Part shown: piece by piece, positions 8,356 through 16,097 of the stretch | How the letters are laid out: each line of letters starts with the position of its first letter | How positions within the stretch are numbered: position 1 is the first letter of the stretch | Assembly (NCBI GenBank): GCA_946183785.1 | Contig: CAMHCS010000023.1 | Span: 1 to 45,424, forward strand | Direction of reading: 5' to 3' | Source of the DNA: an uncultured Selenomonadales bacterium | GTDB taxonomy: Bacteria; Bacillota; Negativicutes; Selenomonadales; Selenomonadaceae | DNA length: 45,424 bases | The notes under the pieces: model-generated | The model's input: the letters and a program-made list of their open reading frames with translations, nothing else | Told to the model about the DNA's origin: nothing | Databases searched by the model: none | Program-made: the position numbers and the translations under genes

Positions 8356-10662
8356 ATGGGTGTCAACGGTCTTTACGGGCTTTCGGGCTCAGGGCTTGAC
8401 ATCGAGTCGATGGTCAAGGCTGGAATGATTTCCAAGCAGAACCAGTACGACAAGATGTACAAGAAGGAAGTCAAGAACGAGTGGCTGAAGCAGGGCTTCA
8501 ATGAGATTTACACCACGCTGAACACGTTCAAGTATTCGACGCTGTCCGACTACAAGATGTCGTCGAAAATGAACGCGATGGGCGCGGAGGTTGCCGATTC
8601 GAAGATTCTGAAGGCGACGGCAAACGGCGACGCTGTGGCGATGACGCACAACGTTGAAGTCACGAAACTTTCACAGAATGCGTATCTTTTGACGAAGGAC
8701 GGCGGGATTACCCGGAATACCACAGATGAAGAGAAAAAGTCCAGTATCTATCTGCGGGATATTGTCTTCGAAAGCATTGAGGAAGTGGACGATCACGGTG
8801 TAAAAAAGTACAAGATTAACGGTGATGCCGATCATCTTGTAAACGCCGACGCCACGGCGATTTCGTTTATGGTGCAGGACGACAATACCGATTCGGATAC
8901 TTTGACGACGGACGAAAAGAATAAGCGGACGGTTCACTATACTTTTGGCGAGCTTTTCGAGAGCAAGACGCTGAATGATTTAGCAGCTGACATTAAAAAT
9001 CGGAATACCAACGTCTCGGCAAGTTATGATGCGACGAACGATGCGTTCAGTCTCTATAACAAGGAAAGTGGTTCCGAGGCGACGATAAAGCTTTCTATGG
9101 GGAGTACGCTTTCTGCCTATAGTGGAGGCGACAAGTATGCGGCGGCGCTTTTTAATGCGCTGAATCTTGGACAGTCCTCCGGCGGTAAGATAAGCCCTGA
9201 AACGGTGCAATTCCAGTCTGAGGCGGATGCGCCGACTGCTACGGTGAGCCTAAAAACGACAAAAGACGGCATTTCCTATGTAAATGCAGAGCAAAAGAAT
9301 AGCGGAAATTTGAAAGATGTCGTACTCAAAGGCTTCGAGCCTATTAATAGCGGGACGGATGAAGAGCCTGTCATCGATGAGTACAAGATTACGAAAGCGG
9401 ATGGGACGACTGCGACCGTAGGCAAGGACGACAAGGCCTTTGCGTTTACGGTAACGGGTGGCTCCGGCGGCGTCGGGCTACAGTTTGACGTTACTTATGG
9501 AGAGCTTGCGGAGAAAACATTAGAGCAGCTTGCTGCTGATATCACTGATAGGTTCGCTGATTATGGCGGAAAGGTTACGGCAAGTTACAGTGCAGAGAAG
9601 GGTTTCTCAATTACCAGCGAAGGAGGAGCTCTTTCTCTGAAGATGAGCGACTTGGTTGGCGACGACCATGACGGTTTAACAGTGGCGCTGTTTAATAATC
9701 TCAAGCTCGGAAAATCGGTAAAGGATAGCGACCCGGCTTCCGCCAAAGTGTTCACGAAGGACGAGCCAGTGACTGCCAGTCTTGAGGCGACTACGACGAA
9801 AGTGGCCGGAACGGAAGGCGAAGTTATCATTGACGGCCGTACTTATAAGGATGTCAAGGACAGCCGGATTACCGTCTCGGGCGTCACTTATTCGCTGGCG
9901 AACGTTGGTAAGACGACGGTTTCCGTGACGCAGGATACGACCGCCATCATCGACAACGTCAAAAAGTTCGTCGAGGACTACAACAAGCTTCTCGACGACC
10001 TCGTGGAGAAGTACAACACGAAGCCGGAAGGCGATTACGAGCCGCTGACGAAGACGCAGGAAGCCTCGATGACGAAAGAGCAGATCGAGAAGTGGACGGA
10101 GAAGGCGAAGAGCGGGATTTTCTATCACAATGAGGTCCTTCGCGGCATCATCTCCGATATGCGCGACGCCATCATGACGCCGGTGCAGAGCGTTGGGAGC
10201 AACTATAACTCTGCTTCGGCCATCGGCATCACGTCTTCGAACAATCAGGGGCATTTGCAGCTCGACGAAGATAAGCTCAAGAAAGCGCTTGCCGCCGATC
10301 CGGACTGCGTGTACCAGATCTTCGCGTCTGATCAGGATACCTACACCGATGTGGAGCCGAACAAGCGTCAAAGCTATATGGCGAAGGATGATTATAACAA
10401 TCGGGGTATCGCGAACCGCCTGTACTTCAACGCAATTACGGACGGCATTTCGGAGATTCAGGACTATGCGGGAGTCTTGGCGGATCCGAACGACCAGAGT
10501 ACGCTGGGACTTTTGATTACGAACCTGAAGACCCGGATGGACAACTTCAAGAAGCTGATGGACGATTTCCAGACGCAGCTTTACAAGAAGTATGACGCGC
10601 TCGAGGTCATGATTTCCCGGATGAATTCGCAGTACAATACGCTGTTTGGCGGACAGCAGTAA
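8356..10662 (+). CDS. fliD: Flagellar filament cap protein FliD (HAP2)
   Basis: A 768-residue protein. The N-terminus has GLYGLSGSGLDIESMVKAGM (FliD N domain) and the C-terminal coiled coil contains IIDNVKKFVEDYNKLLDDLV and LKTRMDNFKKLMDDFQTQLY. FliD caps the growing filament and folds exported flagellin. It is much longer than the 450-500 residues of Salmonella or Bacillus FliD because the outer domain appears duplicated: a unit at about residues 134-300 and another at about 320-480 share FGEL/YGEL, LxxLAADI and ALFNxLxLG in the same order and spacing. A strong AAGGAGGG precedes the start. Confidence 0.93.
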   Translation: MGVNGLYGLSGSGLDIESMVKAGMISKQNQYDKMYKKEVKNEWLKQGFNEIYTTLNTFKYSTLSDYKMSSKMNAMGAEVADSKILKATANGDAVAMTHNVEVTKLSQNAYLLTKDGGITRNTTDEEKKSSIYLRDIVFESIEEVDDHGVKKYKINGDADHLVNADATAISFMVQDDNTDSDTLTTDEKNKRTVHYTFGELFESKTLNDLAADIKNRNTNVSASYDATNDAFSLYNKESGSEATIKLSMGSTLSAYSGGDKYAAALFNALNLGQSSGGKISPETVQFQSEADAPTATVSLKTTKDGISYVNAEQKNSGNLKDVVLKGFEPINSGTDEEPVIDEYKITKADGTTATVGKDDKAFAFTVTGGSGGVGLQFDVTYGELAEKTLEQLAADITDRFADYGGKVTASYSAEKGFSITSEGGALSLKMSDLVGDDHDGLTVALFNNLKLGKSVKDSDPASAKVFTKDEPVTASLEATTTKVAGTEGEVIIDGRTYKDVKDSRITVSGVTYSLANVGKTTVSVTQDTTAIIDNVKKFVEDYNKLLDDLVEKYNTKPEGDYEPLTKTQEASMTKEQIEKWTEKAKSGIFYHNEVLRGIISDMRDAIMTPVQSVGSNYNSASAIGITSSNNQGHLQLDEDKLKKALAADPDCVYQIFASDQDTYTDVEPNKRQSYMAKDDYNNRGIANRLYFNAITDGISEIQDYAGVLADPNDQSTLGLLITNLKTRMDNFKKLMDDFQTQLYKKYDALEVMISRMNSQYNTLFGGQQ

Positions 10663-10678
10663 ACAAATAAAATTATAG

Positions 10679-10701
10679 CCTTCCCCTTTTCGGGGAAGGC
10701 T
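10679..10701 (+). terminator. Hairpin between fliD and fliS without a clear U-run
   Basis: AGCCTTCCCC-TTTT-CGGGGAAGGCT is a perfect 10-bp-plus stem just after fliD. It is followed by AATTCC rather than a T-run, so it may slow rather than stop transcription or protect the 3' end of the upstream mRNA. Its arm matches the left end of the repeat at 7631-7764, so it may be a solo remnant of that element. Confidence 0.5.
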
Positions 10702-10716
10702 AATTCCAGCGTTAGC

Positions 10717-10729
10717 AGGAGGTACTCCT
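10717..10729 (+). promoter_or_regulatory. Inverted repeat that can hide the fliS ribosome binding site
   Basis: AGGAG-GTA-CTCCT ends on the base before the fliS ATG (10730). The left arm is the Shine-Dalgarno itself, so pairing would occlude it. AGGA is also a CsrA-type core, and csrA lies upstream in the same locus. Pairing of only five bases with a three-base loop is modest, so regulation is a suggestion only. Confidence 0.45.
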
Positions 10730-11116
10730 ATGGTAAATGCAGCCGAGGCATACAAGCGCCAGCAGGTTTTGACGGCGACGCCGGAAGCGTTGACGCTGAT
10801 GCTCTATAACGGCGCGCTTCGTTTCATGACCGAGGGCAGGGAAGCCATCGAGAAGAAAGATTATGAGGAAGCGAACAACTCCTTGCAGAAAGCGCAGAAC
10901 ATCATTACGGAATTTCGCGTGACGCTCAATATGGAATACGAGATCGCGCATCAGTTGTTGCCACTCTACAACTACGTTTATGACCGTCTGGTCGAGGCGA
11001 ATATGAAGAGCGACGTCAAGCAGCTCGACGAAGCGAAGAATATCATCACCGAGCTTCGGGACGCGTGGGCGCAGGCGATGAAGAAGGCGCGCGCGGAGAA
11101 AGGGGCGGCGTCCTGA
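10730..11116 (+). CDS. fliS: Flagellin export chaperone FliS
   Basis: A 128-residue helical protein with the FliS signature near the start (AAEAYKRQQVLTATPEALTL, then MLYNGALRFM) and the later NTMEYEIA-like NMEYEIAHQLLPLYNYVYDR. FliS binds the C-terminus of newly made flagellin and stops it polymerising in the cytoplasm. The AGGAGG Shine-Dalgarno is inside a small inverted repeat. The stop overlaps the next start (TGATG), so it is coupled to the FliT-like gene. Confidence 0.96.
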   Translation: MVNAAEAYKRQQVLTATPEALTLMLYNGALRFMTEGREAIEKKDYEEANNSLQKAQNIITEFRVTLNMEYEIAHQLLPLYNYVYDRLVEANMKSDVKQLDEAKNIITELRDAWAQAMKKARAEKGAAS

Positions 11117-11451
11117 TGGCGGAGGATGCGAAAGCGCTGTGGGAAAAGTATTACGTTCTGACGCTGGAGATGCAGAAGTTCCTGGATCGTGAGGACGTCG
11201 ACGAATTTCTGGACATCGCGGAGCAGCGGAATGTGATTTTCGACCGCATGCAGGCGGCGATTACGCCGAAGGACAAGGAGACGGAAGCGTACAAGGATTT
11301 TTTGACAAAGCTCCAGCCGGTCGCCAAGGATGTGATGAGCCGCGCGAACGCATGGCTCGCCCGCTCCAGGCAGCGCAATGTAAAAGTGCGTTCCTACACT
11401 TCTACGCCAGGATTCCAGTCCAGCGGTCACATGGTGAACGCGAAATTTTAA
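11116..11451 (+). CDS. FliT-like flagellar chaperone
   Basis: A 111-residue, highly charged helical protein starting MAEDAKALWEKYYVLTLEMQ. I place the start at 11116, where ATG overlaps the fliS stop as TGATG. Small helical proteins directly after fliS are usually FliT, the chaperone of the cap protein FliD, and size and helix pattern agree. The last 25 residues (VKVRSYTSTPGFQSSGHMVN) look extended. Sequence signal for FliT is weak, so the name rests on position. Confidence 0.65.
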   Translation: MAEDAKALWEKYYVLTLEMQKFLDREDVDEFLDIAEQRNVIFDRMQAAITPKDKETEAYKDFLTKLQPVAKDVMSRANAWLARSRQRNVKVRSYTSTPGFQSSGHMVNAKF

Positions 11452-11465
11452 GAAAGATAGTATTG

Positions 11466-11626
11466 AGGAAACACCGAACAAGTCCCTTCGGCCCATGCCG
11501 AGTCTTTTTCCGCCATGCTGCGTCAGATGCCGTTCGACGTAGCGGTGCTACGACTTCACGGCATCTTCCTTGCCTGACGAAAAAATCCATCGGCATGGCC
11601 TCGAATTGACTTATTCGTTGTTTCCT
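11466..11626 (-). repeat. Interspersed inverted-repeat element (copy A, complete)
   Basis: A 161-bp element bounded by near-perfect terminal inverted repeats (AGGAAACACCGAACAAGTC at 11466-11484, inverted at 11608-11626). Inside are a second inverted pair (GGCCATGCCGA / TCGGCATGGGCC on the minus strand) and a central hairpin GATGCCGT...ACGGCATC enclosing CGTAGC/GCTACG. Related copies lie at 20461-20600 and at the start of the window. It has no coding capacity and can fold as one long hairpin. Confidence 0.8.
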
Positions 11627-11630
11627 TAAA

Positions 11631-11656
11631 GCCACCCTTCGCGGGTGGCTTTTGTT
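11631..11656 (+). terminator. Rho-independent terminator after the fliS-fliT genes
   Basis: GCCACCC-TTCGC-GGGTGGC followed by TTTTGTTTTA. It closes the plus-strand flagellar genes and sits against the 3' end of the convergent HD-GYP gene. The T-run is good only on the plus strand. Confidence 0.85.
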
Positions 11657-12787
11657 TTATATTAAGTATTTCGAAGGGTCGATGCTCAGGTTGTGGGTGA
11701 AGGCCATCAGGTCGCTGCCGGAAATCTCCTTTTCTATCGCATGAGGGGATTCGTCCTTTAAGTCGATGGTGACCGGCTGGTCTAAAAGATTCTTCTTCTT
11801 GTCCGCAAAGATGCAGACTGTCGGTGTTCTCGTATGGCCGAATTCGCATTTCGTCACGACGCCGTATCCAAAGAAGGTCCTCAGTACCGTGCCCACCGGA
11901 TAGATGGCCACATTGTCGAAGAATTCTTCCAGCAGATCCGTTTCAAAATGTCCGTGGGAGTGCATCATGACGCCGTAAGCGATGGACGGCGTGTATGCCT
12001 TCTTGTAAGGCCGCTCGCTGGTCAGTGCGTCATAGACGTCCGCGATGGCAACCATCTTTGCGAACCGATGCGTCTGATCGCCAAAGAGGCCTTTCGGGTA
12101 TCCGGAGCCGTCGATATGCTCGTGGTGCTGCGCCGCTATCGCCGCCAGGACGCTTGCTTTCGGGAGCATCCATCGGAATTCGCGGATGCGGCGGGAACCG
12201 TCCATCGGATGGGCTTTGATGGCTGAGAATTCTTCCGTTGTGAGTTTTCCATGTTTGTTCAGGATATGGGGAGACACGCTGAGTTTTCCGAGATCGTGCA
12301 GGAGTCCACCCATGACGAGTATTTTCATGTCTTCGTCGGAAAGCCGCAAGGACTTGCCAATCATGGCGGAAAGCACCGCGACGTTGACGCTGTGGGCAAA
12401 GGTGTAGGTGTCGTGCAGGCGGATATCCGTAAGCTGTACAAGATGTTCGCGACGAGTGAGGACGTCCTTGATGATTCTGTCCGTGATCTTTGTCAGCCGC
12501 TCCGTGTCGATGGCCTTTTTTCCTTTGATATTCTCGAACACGTCGTGAACCATACGGATGGCGTCGAGGCGGGTTTTTTCCTGCACCACGTCTTCCGGCG
12601 GCTCCACTTTGAGATTTGGATCCGCAGTAGTTACGGCGACTGAGGGGATGCCGATTTTCTTGATCCTTTTTATGTATTGGAAAGTCAATACTTTTCCCTT
12701 TACGAGAAAAGCGGCGCCCGCCTTGGAGTAAATGCTCTGCGCAATTACCATGCCTTCCCGAAGGCTTTTGGCCGGAATGGACAGCAA
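11657..12787 (-). CDS. HD-GYP domain cyclic-di-GMP phosphodiesterase
   Basis: A 376-residue protein with an N-terminal segment (about 1-115, DUF3391-like in position) and an HD-GYP domain. Motifs: LLHDLGK with HD at about 164-165, QHHEHIDGSGYPKG with HHE at about 221 and the GYP triplet at about 229-231, and IADVYDALTSERPYKKAY. All metal and GYP residues seen are intact, so it should hydrolyse c-di-GMP, favouring motility. I choose the TTG at 12787, because AAAGGGGGG lies just upstream. The longer GTG start at 12865 would put the promoter inside the gene. It is convergent with the flagellar genes. Confidence 0.9.
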   Translation of the reverse strand: MLSIPAKSLREGMVIAQSIYSKAGAAFLVKGKVLTFQYIKRIKKIGIPSVAVTTADPNLKVEPPEDVVQEKTRLDAIRMVHDVFENIKGKKAIDTERLTKITDRIIKDVLTRREHLVQLTDIRLHDTYTFAHSVNVAVLSAMIGKSLRLSDEDMKILVMGGLLHDLGKLSVSPHILNKHGKLTTEEFSAIKAHPMDGSRRIREFRWMLPKASVLAAIAAQHHEHIDGSGYPKGLFGDQTHRFAKMVAIADVYDALTSERPYKKAYTPSIAYGVMMHSHGHFETDLLEEFFDNVAIYPVGTVLRTFFGYGVVTKCEFGHTRTPTVCIFADKKKNLLDQPVTIDLKDESPHAIEKEISGSDLMAFTHNLSIDPSKYLI

Positions 12788-12836
12788 GAAAATCCCCCCT
12801 TTCGCGCTTTTTTTATCTGCTGAATAATATTCTTTT

Positions 12837-12867
12837 ATTATATCGTAAACTTTCGGAAAAAACACAA
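12837..12867 (-). promoter_or_regulatory. Sigma-A-type promoter for the HD-GYP gene
   Basis: On the minus strand a -35-like TTGTGT (12862-12867) and a perfect TATAAT (12837-12842) are 19 bp apart; reading the -35 as TGTGTT gives 18 bp. It lies about 45 bp before the chosen TTG start, inside the longer open frame, which argues against the GTG start at 12865. Confidence 0.55.
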
Positions 12868-12956
12868 TAAAATTGCTGCAGACCGATTTTTGGTAGTTTT
12901 CTCCTATCGTGTCCGCGCAGTCGTATGCATTGTTTCCTTTATTTTTGGCGGAATTT

Positions 12957-12965
12957 TGATATAAT
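12957..12965 (+). promoter_or_regulatory. Extended -10 promoter for the glycosylation gene set
   Basis: TGATATAAT is a perfect extended -10 (TGN-TATAAT) 30 bp before the first glycosyltransferase start. The -35 is weak, as is common with extended -10 promoters. It implies that the 13-20.5 kb set has its own sigma-A promoter rather than depending on flagellar read-through. Confidence 0.55.
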
Positions 12966-12995
12966 GGATGCGAGTATAGCAGGAGAAGGGGCGAA

Positions 12996-14591
12996 ATGCA
13001 GATGCGAATCTCTGCTTGTTATATCGTGCGCAACGAAGCGGCGAACCTGAAGCGGTCGTTGGAGAGCCTGGAGGGAATGGTGGACGAGATCATCGTCGTG
13101 GATACGGGCTCTTCGGATGATACGGTGAAGGTGGCGGAGGCGCATGGCGCGCGCGTTTTTCATTTTCCGTGGCAGGATGATTTTTCGGCGGCGCGAAATG
13201 TATCTTTGTCGAAAGCGACGGGGGATTGGATACTGGTCGTGGATGCGGACGAGTATTTTTCGGAGGATATGGGGAAAAATATTCGTCCGGTCGTCGAGCG
13301 TTACGGTGTGGACGCCGATCTGTTGATATTTTTGCGCCGGGAATTGGATCAGGACAGCGGAGAAGTGCTTTTGGACACGTATGTGTCGAGGCTTCTCCGG
13401 CGTGTCGACTGCCTCGCTTACGAAGGCGCGATTCATGAGGAGCCGCGTCACCGGGGAGAGCCGATAGCTCGCATGGCTACGATTCCCGACGATGAGCTGC
13501 TGATGATGCATACCGGATATTCAGCGACGCTTCTGCGGTCAAAGGGCAAACGCAATCTGGCGCTACTGGAGCGGGAGCTGGCGAGCGGCCATCCGAGGGA
13601 CACCATCTATATGTATCTTTCAGAGACGTATGACAGTCTGCAGGATGAAGAGCAGGCTGTGAAATATGCGTGGCTTGATGTGCGCAAAGGGCGCAAGCCG
13701 TTTATTTTCGCCAGCCGGACATATTGCATCTTGATTCGCATCCTCGCGAAGTATCCGGAGCGGTATCGTGAGCGGCGAAGAGCGACGGCACTTGCGGTGC
13801 GGGATTTTCCAGAAATCCCCGAGTTTCACGCGGAATATGCCGAGTGTCTCGGTTACGGCTTGGACTATTTGGGCGCAGTCCGGGAATGCAGGACTGCGCT
13901 TAGCGTATTTGCGTCCGGGTTGGGATGTGGAGTAGAACCGTCCATTTTTACGCAGGAAACGGCAGATTATGTCGGGAAGCGTATGGAAATGTGGGCAAAA
14001 CTGGCCCAAAATGAAATGGAAGAAGAGCCGCTTAGGGCATTGGCGAAAAGCGGGAACTGGCGGGAGCTTTCACAGGCGTCGGAGCAGGCGGCGCGGATGT
14101 GTGGAATACGATTGTTCGCATTGCTGCTTCTGACAGAGGAGGACGCATTGGAGGAAACAAAGTCGGCGGCGGCGCTCGCCGAGAGTATGCTTCCCCCCGA
14201 TATGGCGTCGCTTTGGACGGCATATAAAGGCGAGACGGCTGTGGATGAGCGGATGGAGACGATCTACGCCGGAATACTCGAAGACGTCGTTTCTTTACTG
14301 GGAATCACGCAGGCTGCGCGCTTTGCCGCGTTTGCCAAACGGTTTTCGACGCAGGGGCGGATTGCTTCTGCCCGCGTAATGACGAAGGCGGAAGCATGGG
14401 AGATTTCTCTTTCGCTGCTCAACGATATAACGGAGAGCATAGGGGAAGTCGAACGGATGAAAGGCGTCTGTCTCTATCATTTGGGAGCCGGCGACGAAGC
14501 GAGGCGGTCTCTTTTGGCGGCGCAGGAGGCGTCGCCGTCGACGGAAGCGTCTTCGTATCTTCGGTGGTTGGAGGTGGCGGGCGATGCTTAA
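12996..14591 (+). CDS. Family 2 glycosyltransferase with C-terminal helical repeats
   Basis: A 531-residue protein. The first 230 residues are a GT-A domain of the GT2 type: ISACYIVRNEAANLKRSLES, then IIVVDTGSSDDTVKVAE (nucleotide-sugar site) and WILVVDADEYF with the DxD-like DAD that binds metal and sugar nucleotide. The rest is alpha-helical and TPR-like. No membrane segment is seen, so it probably acts in the cytoplasm. The start has AGGAGAAGGGG upstream; a second ATG two codons on is equally possible. It overlaps the next gene by 8 bp and opens a glycosylation set behind the flagellar operon. Target and sugar are unknown. Confidence 0.85.
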   Translation: MQMRISACYIVRNEAANLKRSLESLEGMVDEIIVVDTGSSDDTVKVAEAHGARVFHFPWQDDFSAARNVSLSKATGDWILVVDADEYFSEDMGKNIRPVVERYGVDADLLIFLRRELDQDSGEVLLDTYVSRLLRRVDCLAYEGAIHEEPRHRGEPIARMATIPDDELLMMHTGYSATLLRSKGKRNLALLERELASGHPRDTIYMYLSETYDSLQDEEQAVKYAWLDVRKGRKPFIFASRTYCILIRILAKYPERYRERRRATALAVRDFPEIPEFHAEYAECLGYGLDYLGAVRECRTALSVFASGLGCGVEPSIFTQETADYVGKRMEMWAKLAQNEMEEEPLRALAKSGNWRELSQASEQAARMCGIRLFALLLLTEEDALEETKSAAALAESMLPPDMASLWTAYKGETAVDERMETIYAGILEDVVSLLGITQAARFAAFAKRFSTQGRIASARVMTKAEAWEISLSLLNDITESIGEVERMKGVCLYHLGAGDEARRSLLAAQEASPSTEASSYLRWLEVAGDA

Positions 14592-16056
14592 AATATCGGC
14601 TTGCGCAATCGTGAAAAATGAAGAGAAGAATCTTCCGCGATGGCTCGCTTGCGTAAAATCGCTGGCGGACGAGATTATCGTCGTGGACACCGGGTCGACG
14701 GACAGGACGGCGGATATAGCCCGCGACGCGGGAGCGCAGGTATATTCGTTTGAATGGAAAAACGATTTTTCAGCGGCAAAAAACTTTGGTATCAGGAAAG
14801 CGCGGGGAAATTGGATTGTGTTTCTCGACGCCGACGAGTATTTTGACGAGGAAGATATCCCGAAGGTGAAGGCGCATATTCGCCGCTTTGATAAAGATGG
14901 GAGAGTCTCTGGATTTATCTGCCCATGGGTTAATATAGACGTCGACCACGGCGGCGTATTTTTGTTCGAGGGAATCCAGATTCGGGTGTTTCGCCGTCAT
15001 CCGGAAATACGCTACCACGGCGCAGTGCATGAGATGCTTCATGCCAGAGGCGGAAAGTGGAACACGCCGACCGTGAAAGATGTGAGGATTTGGCATACCG
15101 GTTATTCGTCGGGCGTAGTACAGGGAAAATTCGAGCGGAATCTGGAAATCTTGCTGGAGGAGAGAAAAAAGCGGGGAGAGATAGCGTCGGACGCCTATTA
15201 TCTCGCGGACTGCTATTATGGGTTGGAGCGCTATGAGGAAGCAATCGAGTGGGCGCAAAAAGCGATCGCATCGGGTTATACGCTGGCTGGCCTTGAGACA
15301 CGTCCGTACGACGTGCTTTTGGGGGCGATGATTACGCTTCACAGACCGTCGGCTGAAATCTGTGAGGTGGCCGGGAAAGCACTGGAAAAGTTTCCGAAGA
15401 CGCCGGACTATAAAGCCGACGAAGGAATCGCTTTGTGGCAGGAAAAAGATTATGCGCGGGCGGAAGCGAAATTTGAGGAAGCGCTGTCCATGGCAAAGGA
15501 AGGCCTGGGGTATGTCCGGGCGACTATTCTGGAGTATCTGGCGGATATCGCGCATCGGCGCGGGCAGGATGCAAAGACACTGGATTACGCGGCGGAGGCG
15601 TTGAAGGAAAACCGTTTTTCCACGCGGGCGCTTTCATTGCTCTGCAGGATATTCTCAACGCTGCCGGCAGCGGATGTGATACAGTTCCTGAACTCCATTT
15701 ACAACGCGTCGGCGGACGCGGATTTTCTGATTCGCACACTTGCAAAGAACGGCCTCTATGAGGTATGCTTATACTATGACAAAAAGGCGGGCGGCCGAGT
15801 TCTCTCTGAATGGGAACGTCTCTTTTTTGCAAAGGCGAATTCCACAGCGATGCGGGAAGAGGCGGGCTGCATGGCGCGTTATTGCGCGATGAGGACTCTT
15901 GCGGCGCGTAAGTCGGACAGTCAGACGGGCGATTTTTTGCCGGAAGGTCTACGGTCATCGGATAACATAGCGCAGGACGGCTTGCAGCGAGAGATGCAGG
16001 AATATGTTGTCAAGCTGGAGCGGGTATTTCCTTGGGCAGCGGAAGACGAGGCCTGA
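14584..16056 (+). CDS. Family 2 glycosyltransferase with C-terminal TPR-like region
   Basis: A 490-residue paralogue of the previous gene: ISACAIVKNEEKNLPRWLAC, IIVVDTGSTDRTADIARDAG, WIVFLDADEYFDEED and later VHEMLHARGGKW within the GT-A domain (about 1-220). TPR-like helices follow, for example YYGLERYEEAIEWAQKAI and EKDYARAEAKFEEALSMAKE. The combination of a GT2 domain with TPRs resembles SunS-like or protein-modifying glycosyltransferases that bind a protein acceptor through the repeats. It overlaps the upstream gene by 8 bp, so it is translationally coupled. A flagellin or other surface-protein substrate is an inference from location. Confidence 0.85.
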   Translation: MLKISACAIVKNEEKNLPRWLACVKSLADEIIVVDTGSTDRTADIARDAGAQVYSFEWKNDFSAAKNFGIRKARGNWIVFLDADEYFDEEDIPKVKAHIRRFDKDGRVSGFICPWVNIDVDHGGVFLFEGIQIRVFRRHPEIRYHGAVHEMLHARGGKWNTPTVKDVRIWHTGYSSGVVQGKFERNLEILLEERKKRGEIASDAYYLADCYYGLERYEEAIEWAQKAIASGYTLAGLETRPYDVLLGAMITLHRPSAEICEVAGKALEKFPKTPDYKADEGIALWQEKDYARAEAKFEEALSMAKEGLGYVRATILEYLADIAHRRGQDAKTLDYAAEALKENRFSTRALSLLCRIFSTLPAADVIQFLNSIYNASADADFLIRTLAKNGLYEVCLYYDKKAGGRVLSEWERLFFAKANSTAMREEAGCMARYCAMRTLAARKSDSQTGDFLPEGLRSSDNIAQDGLQREMQEYVVKLERVFPWAAEDEA

Positions 16057-16097
16057 AAAAGCGGGAGAGGTGCTCATTTGGAAAAGGGGCAAATGAT

